A DNA stretch of 35,466 nt from Tabrizicola sp. TH137 (GCF_002855575.1 NZ_PKRQ01000010.1:1-35466); one strand, 5' to 3'. Shown: positions 6,853 through 15,363, numbered from the stretch's first letter. Numbers and translations: made by a program. The notes: a model not told the origin generated them from the letters alone.

Positions 6853-8906
6853 CAGTCCCTCATGAAGTTCGGGGTGTAGGCCCGCCGCTTCCGGCGCGGC
6901 GTGGTCAGGGTTCCGGCCTTGGGTTGGGCCGGGTCAGGTGGTGTGGCATCGGCTGGAACAGCCACCGGCATGCGCGTTTCGACGCCCGCCTGTGCTTCCA
7001 GTCGCCGCCATGTGGTTTCGTCCCACCGGTCGGCGCCGAGGATCCACGCCGCGGCACGAGCATAGACCCGGCAGTCCAGCGCCTCGTTCCGTTCGCGCAT
7101 CTTCTGCCATTCCTGATGGGCATAGCCGCGCTTGTTACGGATCGTGACCAGCTGCTCGGCCACCAGCTGCTTCAGCCATTCGGTCTCGGCCCATCCAGGC
7201 AGGTGGATCGTGCCGGGGGCATCGAGCATCCCGGCGGCGCGGTCCTCGTCGGAGGGCCGGTCGATCCGCAGGAAGCGGTAAGTCTCCGCCTTGAACGTCG
7301 CCGTGGCCACCGACCAGAGCCGCGCGCCCCGGCGCAGCCGTTTGCCGCCGATTGTCGCATCGACATAGGTCGGGCCTGAGACAGGCGCGGCGCGGTTGAA
7401 CCCTTCGAGGCCCTTCAGCGGTGCCACCTGTTCAAACCCGACCTTGCGCGACCATGCGTAGACGGCCGCGGCCTCGTAACCGGTGTCGATGCCAAGCCGT
7501 GCCAGGGTCATGAAGGCGCCGTTGGCATGTTGCCAGCTGCGCCCGAGCAAGGCGGTCAGCTTGTCCCACGCCGCCGGATCGTCGGGGCCGCCCGGGATGA
7601 CGATGTGATCGACAAGCCAGGACTCGAGACCCCGGCCCCAGGCCCAGATGTCGACCTCGATACGGTCCCTCTGGACGTCGGCCCCGGCCGTCAGAAACAG
7701 GCCAGCCAATGGCACGGTGCCCGGCTTCCAGGATTCCCGCCGATCCGCCAGCCGCTGCCATTCCGGTGCATCGCCGCTTTCGACCCATGTCTCGCCCAGA
7801 AGCGTGTTGCGCGCCGCGCGCAGCGTCTCGTCCGAACCTTGGGCTGCCAGCCATTCCCGCGCGACGTCGGACCAGCTTTTCCAGCCCAAGGGCGAGTAGA
7901 GTGCCGAGAGGTGGAAGCCGATGGCCTTCGAATCCCTGGAAACCGCTGTCGCCCGCCATTCGCCTTTGGCCAGCATTTCGGTCTTGTGGTGCTCGGCGAT
8001 GGCGCGTTCGCAGCCCTCGCAGTGATAGGCGGCGGTTTCCGGTCGGCCCTTCGCCCAGCGCAACCGGTCGAACTGCAGCCATTGCATCGTGCCGCAGTGC
8101 GGGCAGGGCACGAAGTAGCGCCGCTGGTCGGAAGCCTCGAATTCCCGCTCGATGCGCGACAGCCCCCGGATCGTGGGCGTCGAGACCATGAACACCTTTC
8201 GCCGGTGCGAGAAGGTGGTGGTCCGCGCCTCGACCAGCGTGACCGGATCGCCTTCCTCGTCGGCAGAGGCCGGATAGGCGTCGACCTCGTCCAGAAACAC
8301 ATAGCGCGCGGGCATCGACCGCAGGCCGGTCGCCGAATTTGCACCGGTCAGCACCAGGATGCCGCCGGGGAATTCCTTCGACAGCATCGAATTCCCGGCG
8401 TCGCGCGACCGGGCCGGGTTCACCCGTTCCCGCAGGGCCGGGCTGTCCGCGATCAGGGGATCAAGACGGCCCCGCGAGGTGCGCTTCGCCAGTTCCAGGC
8501 TCGGCAGCACTGCCAGCATCGGCCCCGGCGCGTGATGGATGACGAAGCCGATCCAGTTGTTGCCGGCCTCGGTCGCCCCCACCTGCGCCGCCTTCATGAA
8601 GGTGATGCGCTGGGCGGGATGCCCGGGCGACAGCGCATCCATGATCTCGCGCAGGTAAGGGGCCCGGGCGGTGCGATACCGCCCCGGTTCCGCCGCGCCG
8701 CGCGAGGACAGCCAGCGATGCTGATCTGCCCATTCCGACACCGTCAGGTTCGGATCGGGGCGCAGCCCCTGCCGCCAGACCCGCAGCAGGTCCTCGGCAC
8801 CATCAAAGCCGAGGTCGAGGCCCGCGGTCAGATCATTGTCGGCAAGATCATCGTCACCCGAGGGAAACCCTGAGGTCGGCGAGGGCGTCGAGCTGTTCGC
8901 GGACAT
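6852..8906 (-). CDS. Terminase large subunit, GpA family
   Basis: A 684-residue packaging motor of the lambda GpA type. The N-terminal ATPase domain shows LTVSEWADQHRWLSSRGAAEPG (typical opening), a Walker A-like KAAQVGATE near residue 110, and Walker B YVFLDEVDAYP near 205. Two CxxC pairs (CPHCG and CEGC) near residues 270-300 form a putative zinc knuckle seen in this family. The C-terminal half is the nuclease domain, with AGADVQRDRIEVDIWAWG and GIDTGYEAAAVYAW carrying acidic metal ligands. It cuts concatemers and drives DNA into the prohead. The start overlaps the small-subunit gene by about 50 bases. Confidence 0.93.
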   Translation of the reverse strand: MSANSSTPSPTSGFPSGDDDLADNDLTAGLDLGFDGAEDLLRVWRQGLRPDPNLTVSEWADQHRWLSSRGAAEPGRYRTARAPYLREIMDALSPGHPAQRITFMKAAQVGATEAGNNWIGFVIHHAPGPMLAVLPSLELAKRTSRGRLDPLIADSPALRERVNPARSRDAGNSMLSKEFPGGILVLTGANSATGLRSMPARYVFLDEVDAYPASADEEGDPVTLVEARTTTFSHRRKVFMVSTPTIRGLSRIEREFEASDQRRYFVPCPHCGTMQWLQFDRLRWAKGRPETAAYHCEGCERAIAEHHKTEMLAKGEWRATAVSRDSKAIGFHLSALYSPLGWKSWSDVAREWLAAQGSDETLRAARNTLLGETWVESGDAPEWQRLADRRESWKPGTVPLAGLFLTAGADVQRDRIEVDIWAWGRGLESWLVDHIVIPGGPDDPAAWDKLTALLGRSWQHANGAFMTLARLGIDTGYEAAAVYAWSRKVGFEQVAPLKGLEGFNRAAPVSGPTYVDATIGGKRLRRGARLWSVATATFKAETYRFLRIDRPSDEDRAAGMLDAPGTIHLPGWAETEWLKQLVAEQLVTIRNKRGYAHQEWQKMRERNEALDCRVYARAAAWILGADRWDETTWRRLEAQAGVETRMPVAVPADATPPDPAQPKAGTLTTPRRKRRAYTPNFMRD

Positions 8907-9390
8907 GGGCTTCCAGCACCCTCTGCATGATCGCGGTCTCGATCGTCACCGATGCCCCGGATTGCCGTTCCACCTCCGCCATGATCTGCGCCGCCATAAG
9001 TGCTGCCACCCGTCCGGGCCAGGTCACCCAGACATCCCGTTCCTGCCGCGCCAGACGGAAGACGAGGGTCTCCGCTCGCGCGCGGTCGACCAGCGTGCCC
9101 TTCTTCTTCTGAACGGCCAGCTGGCGTTCTTGCGCCGCATAGACCGTCAGCGCCGTGCGGGCCTTGATGTAAGACGTCGTGTCGCCGGGGCCATTTGCCA
9201 GCCCATCGCCACCCAGACTGCGGCGTTGCTGGTCGGGGTCCGTCATCTCCGCCCGCCGTAAGTCCGAGGCCGCGGCGTTGATCGACCCGTCGTCATGGAC
9301 CACCAATCGCCCGTTCTTGCGCGCCTTCTGGACCCCGCCGCGCGACAGGCCGGAATGCGCCGCATACTCGCGTTCGCTCATGCCCTTCAT
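8854..9390 (-). CDS. Terminase small subunit-like DNA-binding protein
   Basis: A 178-residue protein with an N-terminal helix-turn-helix (MSEREYAAHSGLSRGGVQKARKNGRLV) followed by a charged linker and helices rich in Ala, Glu and Arg (YAAQERQLAVQKKKGTLVDRARAE; VEAHVREQLDALADL-like end). This matches Nu1-type small terminase subunits, which recognise the packaging site and recruit the large subunit. It is the first gene of the late leftward operon and overlaps the large terminase. An ATG at 9381 is an alternative start. AT-rich DNA precedes it. Confidence 0.75.
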   Translation of the reverse strand: MKGMSEREYAAHSGLSRGGVQKARKNGRLVVHDDGSINAAASDLRRAEMTDPDQQRRSLGGDGLANGPGDTTSYIKARTALTVYAAQERQLAVQKKKGTLVDRARAETLVFRLARQERDVWVTWPGRVAALMAAQIMAEVERQSGASVTIETAIMQRVLEAHVREQLDALADLRVSLG

Positions 9391-9505
9391 GGCGCAGACA
9401 ATCCGATTAAGATGATGATATCGCTATATAATCAGTTGATTAGAGGGCGCGACAGAGCGAGTCTGAACCCAAGGGAACGATGCAACTCACCAGAGGAACC
9501 CCGCC
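9391..9505. promoter_or_regulatory. Divergent promoter region between packaging operon and rightward genes
   Basis: These 115 bases separate the leftward terminase genes from a rightward gene and are clearly more AT-rich than the surroundings between 9400 and 9440. A perfect TATAAT lies at 9427-9432 on the plus strand, about 75 bases before the rightward ATG. I see no convincing -35 box at standard spacing, so an activator may be needed. The same AT-rich patch could hold the late leftward promoter. GAGGAA at 9492-9497 is the ribosome-binding site for the gene at 9506. Confidence 0.4.
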
Positions 9506-9733
9506 ATGACCCGCCGCACCGCCCAGCCGAACGACAAGGCCCTCGACGCATTCATCGCCGCCAAGGCCGAGATCGACGTGATGCTGGAGCGCCTGAAGGC
9601 CCTGAGCGACGACCACTTCGAGACCCATCCCGACGAGATCCATTGGGGGCATGTCGGCACGCTGAAGCACTACGCGAGCCTGCTGCGCCAGATCAGCGAC
9701 AGCGCCTTTAAGGAAGGCGAACACGCCGCCTGA
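9506..9733 (+). CDS. Small hypothetical phage protein
   Basis: A 75-residue, mostly helical acidic protein (ALDAFIAAKAEIDVMLERLKALSDDHFE; TLKHYASLLRQISDSAFKEGEHAA). It is preceded by a good GAGGAA ribosome-binding site and has the strong third-position GC bias of the host, so I regard it as real. I do not recognise the family. It is the first of two rightward genes opposite the packaging operon. There is no HTH, membrane or signal feature. Confidence 0.7.
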   Translation: MTRRTAQPNDKALDAFIAAKAEIDVMLERLKALSDDHFETHPDEIHWGHVGTLKHYASLLRQISDSAFKEGEHAA

Positions 9734-9828
9734 CGCGCCCACAGCGCGCGACGGCCGCCCCGTCCGAGGATGGGGCTAGCCTCCGTAGAAGGCGCGCATA
9801 CCGCGCGCCCAAAGCCACGGAGGCCCCG

Positions 9829-10389
9829 ATGACCACCCCATCCGACACTCAGACCATGATCTTGTCCCGCGCCGCGACCCGGCCCGGCAACCTCGCTCTG
9901 CCGCTGCCCGAGGGGCTGGTTGGCGCCGCAGCCAAGAAGGTGGTCGGCAAGATGATCGCCCGCGGCTGGCTCGAGGAGATCGAGGCCAACTTGCGCCGCG
10001 GCGAGCCGATGTGGCGCGAGACCGGCGACGGACACGGCACCACGCTGATCGCCACCGAGGCCGGGCTGGAGGCCATCGGGATCGAGCCAGTGGTGGCCAG
10101 CGCCGTCGCCAGCGTGCGGAAGGCGAGGCCGAAGCCGGAACCGGTGCAGACGCCCGACGACACCGACACCGCGAAACCGGTCGCCATCCGCGCTGGCACC
10201 AAGCAGGCCCAGATCATCGCCATGCTCCAGCGTCCCGAGGGAGCGACGGTCGCCGAGATGGTCGCGGCGACCGGCTGGTTGGCCCATACCGTCCGCGGCT
10301 CGATCTCGGGCGCCCTCAAGAAGAAGCTAGCCCTGCCCATCGCTGCCGAGAAGGCCGAGGGCAGGGGGATGGTCTACAAGCTGCCCTGA
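9829..10389 (+). CDS. DUF3489 domain protein
   Basis: A 186-residue protein. The C-terminal part from about residue 122, GTKQAQIIAMLQRPEGATV, then AEMVAATGWLAHTVRGSISG and a short KKK-rich helix ending GRGMVYKL, is the DUF3489 domain. That domain looks like a winged-helix DNA-binding fold common in alphaproteobacterial prophages and plasmids. The N-terminal 90 residues resemble a second degenerate winged helix (GLVGAAAKKVVGKMIARGWLEEIEA). A DNA-binding or regulatory role is inference from the fold. It lies about 95 bases after the preceding rightward gene; the gap contains GC-rich dyads. Confidence 0.85.
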   Translation: MTTPSDTQTMILSRAATRPGNLALPLPEGLVGAAAKKVVGKMIARGWLEEIEANLRRGEPMWRETGDGHGTTLIATEAGLEAIGIEPVVASAVASVRKARPKPEPVQTPDDTDTAKPVAIRAGTKQAQIIAMLQRPEGATVAEMVAATGWLAHTVRGSISGALKKKLALPIAAEKAEGRGMVYKLP

Positions 10390-10403
10390 TCAGGATTGCA
10401 GCC

Positions 10404-10799
10404 TCAGACCCTTCTGGCACCCGAACCCGGGCCGACAGCGTTGCTGATGTCTCTCAGTTGCGCGGCCAGCCATTTCCCATTTGCCATCCTCTCTCGGACC
10501 CTTGCGCGATGGATGTCCGGGGAGGGTGGCTCCTTCCTGTGATGCCGCCTTGTGTTGCAGTACCAGCAGGCAGCGACGATGTTCGCTGCCACGTTAGCAC
10601 CGCCGTCGGAGCGGGGGTGCAGATGCTCTGCCGTGCAGCGGAGGTACTTCCGCATGGCTGGTGCCCGGCAGATTTCCGGCAGGGCATTGTCCAGCTCCGG
10701 ATCCCACATCGGCAGGTTGCAATAATAGCACCGGCCGCCCTGCGCCAACATCTTGGTTCGACGAATATTCGACAGCTTTCCCATCCAAGGGGTCTCCAT
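10404..10799 (-). CDS. HNH endonuclease
   Basis: A 131-residue HNH nuclease. Zinc-type CxxC pairs occur at GRCYYCN and ACWYCNTRRHH, and the catalytic core runs CTAEHLHPRSDGG (the first His), then ANVAANIVAAC (central Asn) and the terminal CNTRRH. Such small HNH proteins are often found close to terminase genes in lambdoid and HK97-type phages, where in some systems they are required for packaging cleavage. Here it lies about 1 kb from the terminase on the same strand. The start could be the ATG at 10799 or the one at residue 6, which has GGAG upstream. Confidence 0.8.
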   Translation of the reverse strand: METPWMGKLSNIRRTKMLAQGGRCYYCNLPMWDPELDNALPEICRAPAMRKYLRCTAEHLHPRSDGGANVAANIVAACWYCNTRRHHRKEPPSPDIHRARVRERMANGKWLAAQLRDISNAVGPGSGARRV

Positions 10800-11012
10800 T
10801 CAACTTCGTGAGAAGCGAATGCGCGGCGCCTTGGAGGGGCGCTCCCCGGCGGGAAGCTTATGCTCGCGCGAGACCCGATCGTTCGTGGTTCCGCAGTCCG
10901 TACAACGATGCCGTCAGGGTTTTCACTGCCGACCTGAGGGGGCTTATGCCGCCGTCAAAGCTCAATTTCGAGCCTTCGTTTGACTGGACGGTAGAGGACT
11001 GTGGATTTTCCG
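10800..11012. other. Non-coding gap after methyltransferase remnant
   Basis: No convincing gene. The reverse strand is open in one frame through most of this stretch but shows no family resemblance and has irregular codon use. It probably represents decayed DNA left when a second ParB-methyltransferase gene was lost, because a stump of that gene ends at 11013. Confidence 0.4.
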
Positions 11013-11108
11013 TCAACGGCGTCTCTCTAGCAGACTGCGCAGCAAATAGGGCCGGAGGCGGGCCAGCGGCCAGTGCTCGATCTGGCCGGACAGGAGGGGC
11101 GCGTTCAT
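11013..11108 (-). pseudogene. N-terminal stump of a second ParB-type methyltransferase
   Basis: A 31-codon reading frame starts at an ATG that overlaps the stop of the methyltransferase gene by 4 bases (ATGA) and ends at TGA. It reads GQIEHWPLARLRPY near its start, which aligns with SQVESWPIARLRPYARN at residues 8-24 of the neighbouring methyltransferase. After RLRPY the similarity stops abruptly. I read this as the surviving 5' end of a second ParB-methyltransferase gene whose body was deleted, the ATGA coupling having been kept. The fragment is too short to be functional. Confidence 0.6.
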
Positions 11109-12367
11109 GCCGCGAGCCGCTTGGCCTTGAGGGCGGCGAAACGCTCGCCCGTTTCCGCCAGCACGGCCTCTTGGCCGGTAAAGGACTGCCAGCGCTCGAT
11201 GGCGACATCGACATAGGCCGGGTTCAGTTCCGCGCCGAAGCAGATCCGGCCCGTGGTTTCGGCCGCGATCAGCGTGGTGCCGGATCCCATGAAGGGTTCA
11301 AAGACGGCTTGGCCGGGGCTGGAATTGTTCAGGATCGGCCGCCGCATGCATTCGACCGGTTTCTGCGTGCCATGCACGGTATCGGCGTCCTGATCCCGGT
11401 TTGCGATCTGCCACAGCGTCGTCTGCTTGCGGTCCCCCGCCCAGTGACCTTTGCCCTTGGCGCGTACAGCATACCAGCAGGGTTCATGCTGCCAGTGATA
11501 GTCGCCGCGGCTGAGGACCAACCGGTCCTTGGCCCAGATGATCTGCGACCGGATGGCGAAGCCCGCAGCCACCAGGCTGTCTGACACCGTCCCGGCATGC
11601 AGCGCGCCGTGCCAGACATAGGCGACGTCACCGGGAAACAGCGCCCATGCCTCGCGCCAGTCGGCACGGTCGTCGTTCAGCACCTTGCCGGTGCGCTTGG
11701 TTTTGGCCGCGCCCGCGGCGTTGCGCCAGGAGGGGTCATACTCCACGCCGTAGGGCGGATCGGTGACCATCAGCAAGGGCCGCACATCTCCGAGCAGCCG
11801 CCCCACCACATCGGCCGAGGTGCTGTCGCCGCAAATCAGGCGATGCGCCCCCAGCTGCCAGAGGTCTCCCAGCACTGACGCCGGAGTGATCGGCAATTCC
11901 GGAACGTCGTCCTCGCCCTCGACCGGACCATCGCCGCCCAGCGCCTCGGGGTCCCGCAACAGGGCGTCCAAATCCTCGTCGCTGATGCCCAACAGAGTCA
12001 GGTCGAAATCCTCGGCCAGCAGCCCCGCGATCTCGTCGCGCAGCAGGGCCTCATCCCATTCGCCCAGCTCGGTCAGCTTGTTGTCGGCGATCCGGTAAGC
12101 CCGGCGTTCCGCCTCGTCGAGGTGGCTCAGCCGGATCACCGGCACCTCGGTCAGCCCCAGCATGGTCGCGGCGAGTACCCGGCCATGGCCCGCGATCAGC
12201 TCACCATCGTCGGCCACCATGCAGGGCACGGTCCAGCCGAACTTGGCCATGCTAGCGGCGATCTTCGCCACCTGGTCGTCCCCGTGCATCTTGGCATTGC
12301 GGGCATAGGGGCGCAGCCGGGCAATCGGCCAGGACTCTACCTGGCTCGGCGCGAAGACGAGGTCCAT
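11105..12367 (-). CDS. ParB-domain N6-adenine DNA methyltransferase
   Basis: A 420-residue fusion. Residues about 8-125 form a ParB/Srx-like domain (VESWPIARLRPYARN; ELIAGHGRVLAATMLGL; YRIADNKLTELGEWD). The rest is a beta-class amino-methyltransferase with catalytic DPPYG near residue 206 and the AdoMet-binding FEPFMGSGTT near 355, plus HGTQKPVECM. Such fusions are common orphan phage methyltransferases that probably protect phage DNA from host restriction or affect packaging. No cognate nuclease lies next to it. It heads a short leftward block with the stump of a second copy and an HNH gene. Confidence 0.9.
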   Translation of the reverse strand: MDLVFAPSQVESWPIARLRPYARNAKMHGDDQVAKIAASMAKFGWTVPCMVADDGELIAGHGRVLAATMLGLTEVPVIRLSHLDEAERRAYRIADNKLTELGEWDEALLRDEIAGLLAEDFDLTLLGISDEDLDALLRDPEALGGDGPVEGEDDVPELPITPASVLGDLWQLGAHRLICGDSTSADVVGRLLGDVRPLLMVTDPPYGVEYDPSWRNAAGAAKTKRTGKVLNDDRADWREAWALFPGDVAYVWHGALHAGTVSDSLVAAGFAIRSQIIWAKDRLVLSRGDYHWQHEPCWYAVRAKGKGHWAGDRKQTTLWQIANRDQDADTVHGTQKPVECMRRPILNNSSPGQAVFEPFMGSGTTLIAAETTGRICFGAELNPAYVDVAIERWQSFTGQEAVLAETGERFAALKAKRLAA

Positions 12368-12780
12368 GGGATGGGGCTCGGGATGTGAGGGAGGGGAAAT
12401 GAAAAGCGCCCGCGAGGGTGTTCCTCCGGACGCAATTCTTCGATGATCAATGGGTAGGTCAATGGGGGCAGGTCTGTCAACTCGAAAAATGAAGTGGATT
12501 CAACGGCTTCTAACGAACTGGCATCCTGTGGTGGCTTCCGGCCACCTGGCTTCCCCGGAGGTGGCTTCCCTGGCTTCCCGACGGGAATCCACCCCAGCCA
12601 GATCGTGATTCCGCAAGCCGCTGATCTGACTCAAGATTTCCGGCATCAGCGCGCAAGGTGGCTTCTGCCTGGCTTCCCCGGTGAAAACGCCTCACGCTAG
12701 CGAACCGCCGCGCTGCGCCCCCCCGCATACGTTCACGGCCGGGGAGGAACCAAAGGAGGGGGGCGGTCCGACCGCGTCGG
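12368..12780. other. 413-base intergenic region between methyltransferase and RM island
   Basis: No protein gene is supported. The leftward methyltransferase promoter should lie in the right-hand part near 12370-12480, which is less GC-rich. The middle holds a cluster of TGGCTTCC direct repeats, listed separately. At 12768-12780, directly after the stop of the helicase gene, CCGAC and GTCGG form a small dyad but no T-run follows, so it is at best a weak terminator. Confidence 0.5.
12532..12677 (+). repeat. TGGCTTCC direct-repeat cluster
   Basis: Five exact copies of TGGCTTCC start at 12532, 12547, 12562, 12571 and 12670. One near copy (TGGCTTCT) starts at 12659. The first three are spaced exactly 15 bases apart. 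The repeats lie outside any gene, between the methyltransferase and the restriction island. They could be protein-binding sites or a recombination scar; nothing in the sequence decides between these. Confidence 0.65.
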
Positions 12781-14871
12781 TCAGTTGCCCTTGAGGAAGT
12801 CGTCGACGAACTCCGACACGGGAGTTACGCCGGTCACCAGCAGGTGATCCCTCGCCCTTGTGCAGGCAACATAGAGCAGGTGCCGTTCCGTGTTGTAGAC
12901 TTCCTCGAGGTCCGCGTCGTCAGCCACTGACTCGATCCGCTCTGATTGCGGGATCACTTCGTCGTCGCAGGCCATGACCACCACCGACCGGAACTCCAGC
13001 CCCTTCGCGAAGTGCATTGTACTGATGGCGACTGCCCCGTCCTCCACTTCGACCTTTTCACTCAATTCGACCGCGCGAACGCCCGCAGCTTTCGCGGCAG
13101 CACGCGCACGTTTCAGTTCCGCGTCAGACCTGACGAAAATACCAACCTCGCGCGGTGCGCAGCCCTCCTTCAGTCGATCCGTGATCCATCCTGCAACCGC
13201 GCGGCATTCGTGACCCTCATCGTTGCAGGCCAAGACCATCGGCGGAGGTCCGTCGAACATCGACACAGTGCCGCGCCGCCCTTCCGTGTTGCCATCCACA
13301 TCCGAAACGGTTGACGGCAGGAGTCGATCGGCATGTGTGCGGATCTGATGTGACGTGCGGTAATTGATGCGCAGGGTGAAAGAGCGGCCGCGGACATCAA
13401 GGCCAAGCGCCTTCCAGGAAAAGGGCTGTTGAAAGATGCGCTGGCCAAGATCTCCGGCGAAGAAGAGACCGTCGCTTCGCCCTGCTGCCATGGCGGCGAA
13501 GAACCGCGCCTCCGTCACACCCAGGTCCTGCGCCTCGTCGATCACGGCGAAGTCGTAAGGGCGTGCGCTGCCTTGGCCGAAACTGTCTGCCAGACGGCCG
13601 AAAACGTCCGACCATGTTACAACGCCGCGTTCCCTTAGCCCAGCACGGACGCGTTCAAAGATGGTCCAAAGGGCTTCGCGCTGTTTGCCGCCGATCCGAG
13701 TCTTCCTACCGAGCCGCGAGACGTCACGGTAATCTTCCCACGACCGAAGCTGCCAGGCGTCCACGACGTCGTTCCACTCTCCGATCAGGAACTGGGTCGA
13801 GAACCTGTGTCCTTCGACTTCAGCCGCTGCTTTCGCGATCAGCGACTTGACCAATGCAGCAGGTGCGATCTGCGGCTGCCCAAACCGCTCGGAATAAAGG
13901 TCATACCCAACTGCCGAGACCGCCTTCACGACAATCCGCGCCGAAACCAAGGGCTCATTGCCCACGAGGCTGGCCAACTTGCTGCGCAGGGCATTCGCCA
14001 GCGGCTTGGAGAACGTCGTCAGCAAGACCTTGGCAGAAGGATTGGCGCGGGCAAGATGGACCGCACGATGCAGCGCCACGATGGTTTTTCCTGTCCCGGC
14101 CGAACCCGAAACTCGGGTCGGACCGGAGAAGGATCGCTCGACAAGGTCAGCCTGGGCCGGATGCAGAAAGACCGCCCACTTGTCCCACGGATAGTCGAGC
14201 GCCTGCTTCAGTTCTTCTGCGTTGGCCAGAACGCGGAAGCGGCGCTGGGCGTCCGGGTGAGCAAAGGGATCGGCTTCGACCGGAGCAGGTTCGGGCGGTT
14301 GCGGTTTCTCGCCCACAGCCAGTTTCAGCAGAGCTTCCTGTGCCTCTTGGGGCAAGTGCTCGATGATGTCGAACAGCGTGTCCTCGGTGGCCGCCCGGAC
14401 GTCATTCACCCATTCCTCGGGCACGCCAAAGGCCATCAATTCGAACTTGCGCAGATTGTCGAACAGTCGGGCTGCGGGCGTGGTGGCAAGCGCGGGTGTT
14501 GCGGCCACCTCCTTGGCCTTGAAGATTTCCACCTCTTCGACCCGCTCGCGCACCTCGACCAACTGCATGGCGCCCGTCGTCGGGTGGCGCTCGATCTTCC
14601 GCCGTTCAGCCCATTTGTAGGCGTCGTCGTGGTGATCGACATAGACCAGCAAGATGCTGGCGGGGGTGCGATGTACGATGATTCGGATGTCAGCATTCAC
14701 CCGCACCGACCAGAAGTTCGAGTCCTTGGCGCGGTCCAGCTTGTGAAAGGACAGGCCCGGTGCCGAAGGGTTGATCTGAAGATCAAAGGCAGTCGTCTTA
14801 ACAGCTTTCTGCTCTTGAGCAGTCAAGCGGCCAAGGCTGCCTGTGAAGGTGTCGGCTATCCGGAAATTCAT
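12781..14871 (-). CDS. RelE-like domain fused to UvrD-like SF1 helicase
   Basis: A 696-residue fusion. Residues 1-95 look like a RelE/ParE-type toxin fold (TAQEQKAVKTTAFDLQINP; FHKLDRAKDSNFWSVRVNADIRIIVHR; YVDHHDDAYKWAERRKIE). From about 235 onward it is a superfamily 1 UvrD/Rep-like helicase: Walker A SGSAGTGKT near 255, Walker B VIDEAQD near 440, a motif IV-V region LRINYRTSHQIR and STMHFAKGLEFRSVVV, and motif VI LLYVACTRARDHLLVTG. It would be an ATP-driven DNA translocase. The ATG overlaps the GIY-YIG gene stop by 4 bases, making it the last gene of the restriction island. Whether the RelE-like part cuts RNA is unknown. Confidence 0.85.
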   Translation of the reverse strand: MNFRIADTFTGSLGRLTAQEQKAVKTTAFDLQINPSAPGLSFHKLDRAKDSNFWSVRVNADIRIIVHRTPASILLVYVDHHDDAYKWAERRKIERHPTTGAMQLVEVRERVEEVEIFKAKEVAATPALATTPAARLFDNLRKFELMAFGVPEEWVNDVRAATEDTLFDIIEHLPQEAQEALLKLAVGEKPQPPEPAPVEADPFAHPDAQRRFRVLANAEELKQALDYPWDKWAVFLHPAQADLVERSFSGPTRVSGSAGTGKTIVALHRAVHLARANPSAKVLLTTFSKPLANALRSKLASLVGNEPLVSARIVVKAVSAVGYDLYSERFGQPQIAPAALVKSLIAKAAAEVEGHRFSTQFLIGEWNDVVDAWQLRSWEDYRDVSRLGRKTRIGGKQREALWTIFERVRAGLRERGVVTWSDVFGRLADSFGQGSARPYDFAVIDEAQDLGVTEARFFAAMAAGRSDGLFFAGDLGQRIFQQPFSWKALGLDVRGRSFTLRINYRTSHQIRTHADRLLPSTVSDVDGNTEGRRGTVSMFDGPPPMVLACNDEGHECRAVAGWITDRLKEGCAPREVGIFVRSDAELKRARAAAKAAGVRAVELSEKVEVEDGAVAISTMHFAKGLEFRSVVVMACDDEVIPQSERIESVADDADLEEVYNTERHLLYVACTRARDHLLVTGVTPVSEFVDDFLKGN

Positions 14872-15359
14872 TGGTCCTCGTCGTCAATGCCGTCGTCGTC
14901 ATCGTCGACAAACTGAATATATCTTTCGACCTCTTCCCCAAATCGGCCTCGCTGAAGATTGAGAGGGGGTTCAGCCGATGCAATAAGAATTGCCTCTATA
15001 TGGTTGAGGATCTCGTTGATGGCTGGCGGCCTAACCGCAGCATTAAGGTCGAGTTGACCGCCAGCAACAGGAGAAGTGCCGAACCATGAAAATCGGCTCC
15101 ATCTCTGTGCAAGGTGATCGAATCTATGATTTCTTAGCCTCACCAAGAGCCTTTGGTTGCCTGCTCCTGTTTGGCCTATGTAGACGATCTTGAAGTTGTC
15201 GTCATAGAGGACGTAAATGCCTCGCTGCTGCCGAAAATCAACAGCAGCAGCGCCCCTTCGGCCAGTCCAGCCCAAAAGTTGTCCGCCATTACCACGGCCA
15301 CGACCGCCCCAGTCGACGTCGTCTCGGACCCAAAAGAGACCGTAGTTCCTGATCAGCAT
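14868..15359 (-). CDS. GIY-YIG nuclease
   Basis: A 163-residue protein with a GIY-YIG core near residue 50: RGIYVLYDDN, then KIVYIGQTG and the catalytic-arginine region LLVRLRNHRFDHLAQRW. A downstream glutamate in EAILIASAEPPLN fits the metal ligand. The C-terminus is very acidic (VDDDDDGIDDEDQ). I chose the ATG at 15359, four bases after the Mod stop, because GGAGTGAGGG precedes it. It sits between the Mod and helicase genes and overlaps the helicase start by ATGA, so it is an integral part of the operon. A second nuclease in addition to the Res subunit is unusual for a type III system. Confidence 0.85.
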   Translation of the reverse strand: MLIRNYGLFWVRDDVDWGGRGRGNGGQLLGWTGRRGAAAVDFRQQRGIYVLYDDNFKIVYIGQTGAGNQRLLVRLRNHRFDHLAQRWSRFSWFGTSPVAGGQLDLNAAVRPPAINEILNHIEAILIASAEPPLNLQRGRFGEEVERYIQFVDDDDDGIDDEDQ

Positions 15360-15363
15360 TCCC

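Noticed and set aside
1376-9390. Possibility that the head module is a gene transfer agent, as in Rhodobacter
   Set aside because: Portal, capsid, D protein and GpA terminase are of the lambda type, whereas the Rhodobacter agent has HK97-type head genes; an integrase and replication operon are also present.
10858-11214. Reverse open frame overlapping the methyltransferase 3' end
   Set aside because: Most of it is an out-of-frame reading of the methyltransferase and the remainder has no recognisable content.
12510-12728. Reverse open frame across the TGGCTTCC repeats
   Set aside because: The repeated Gly-Ser-Gln residues simply reflect the DNA repeats; there is no ribosome-binding site or family match.
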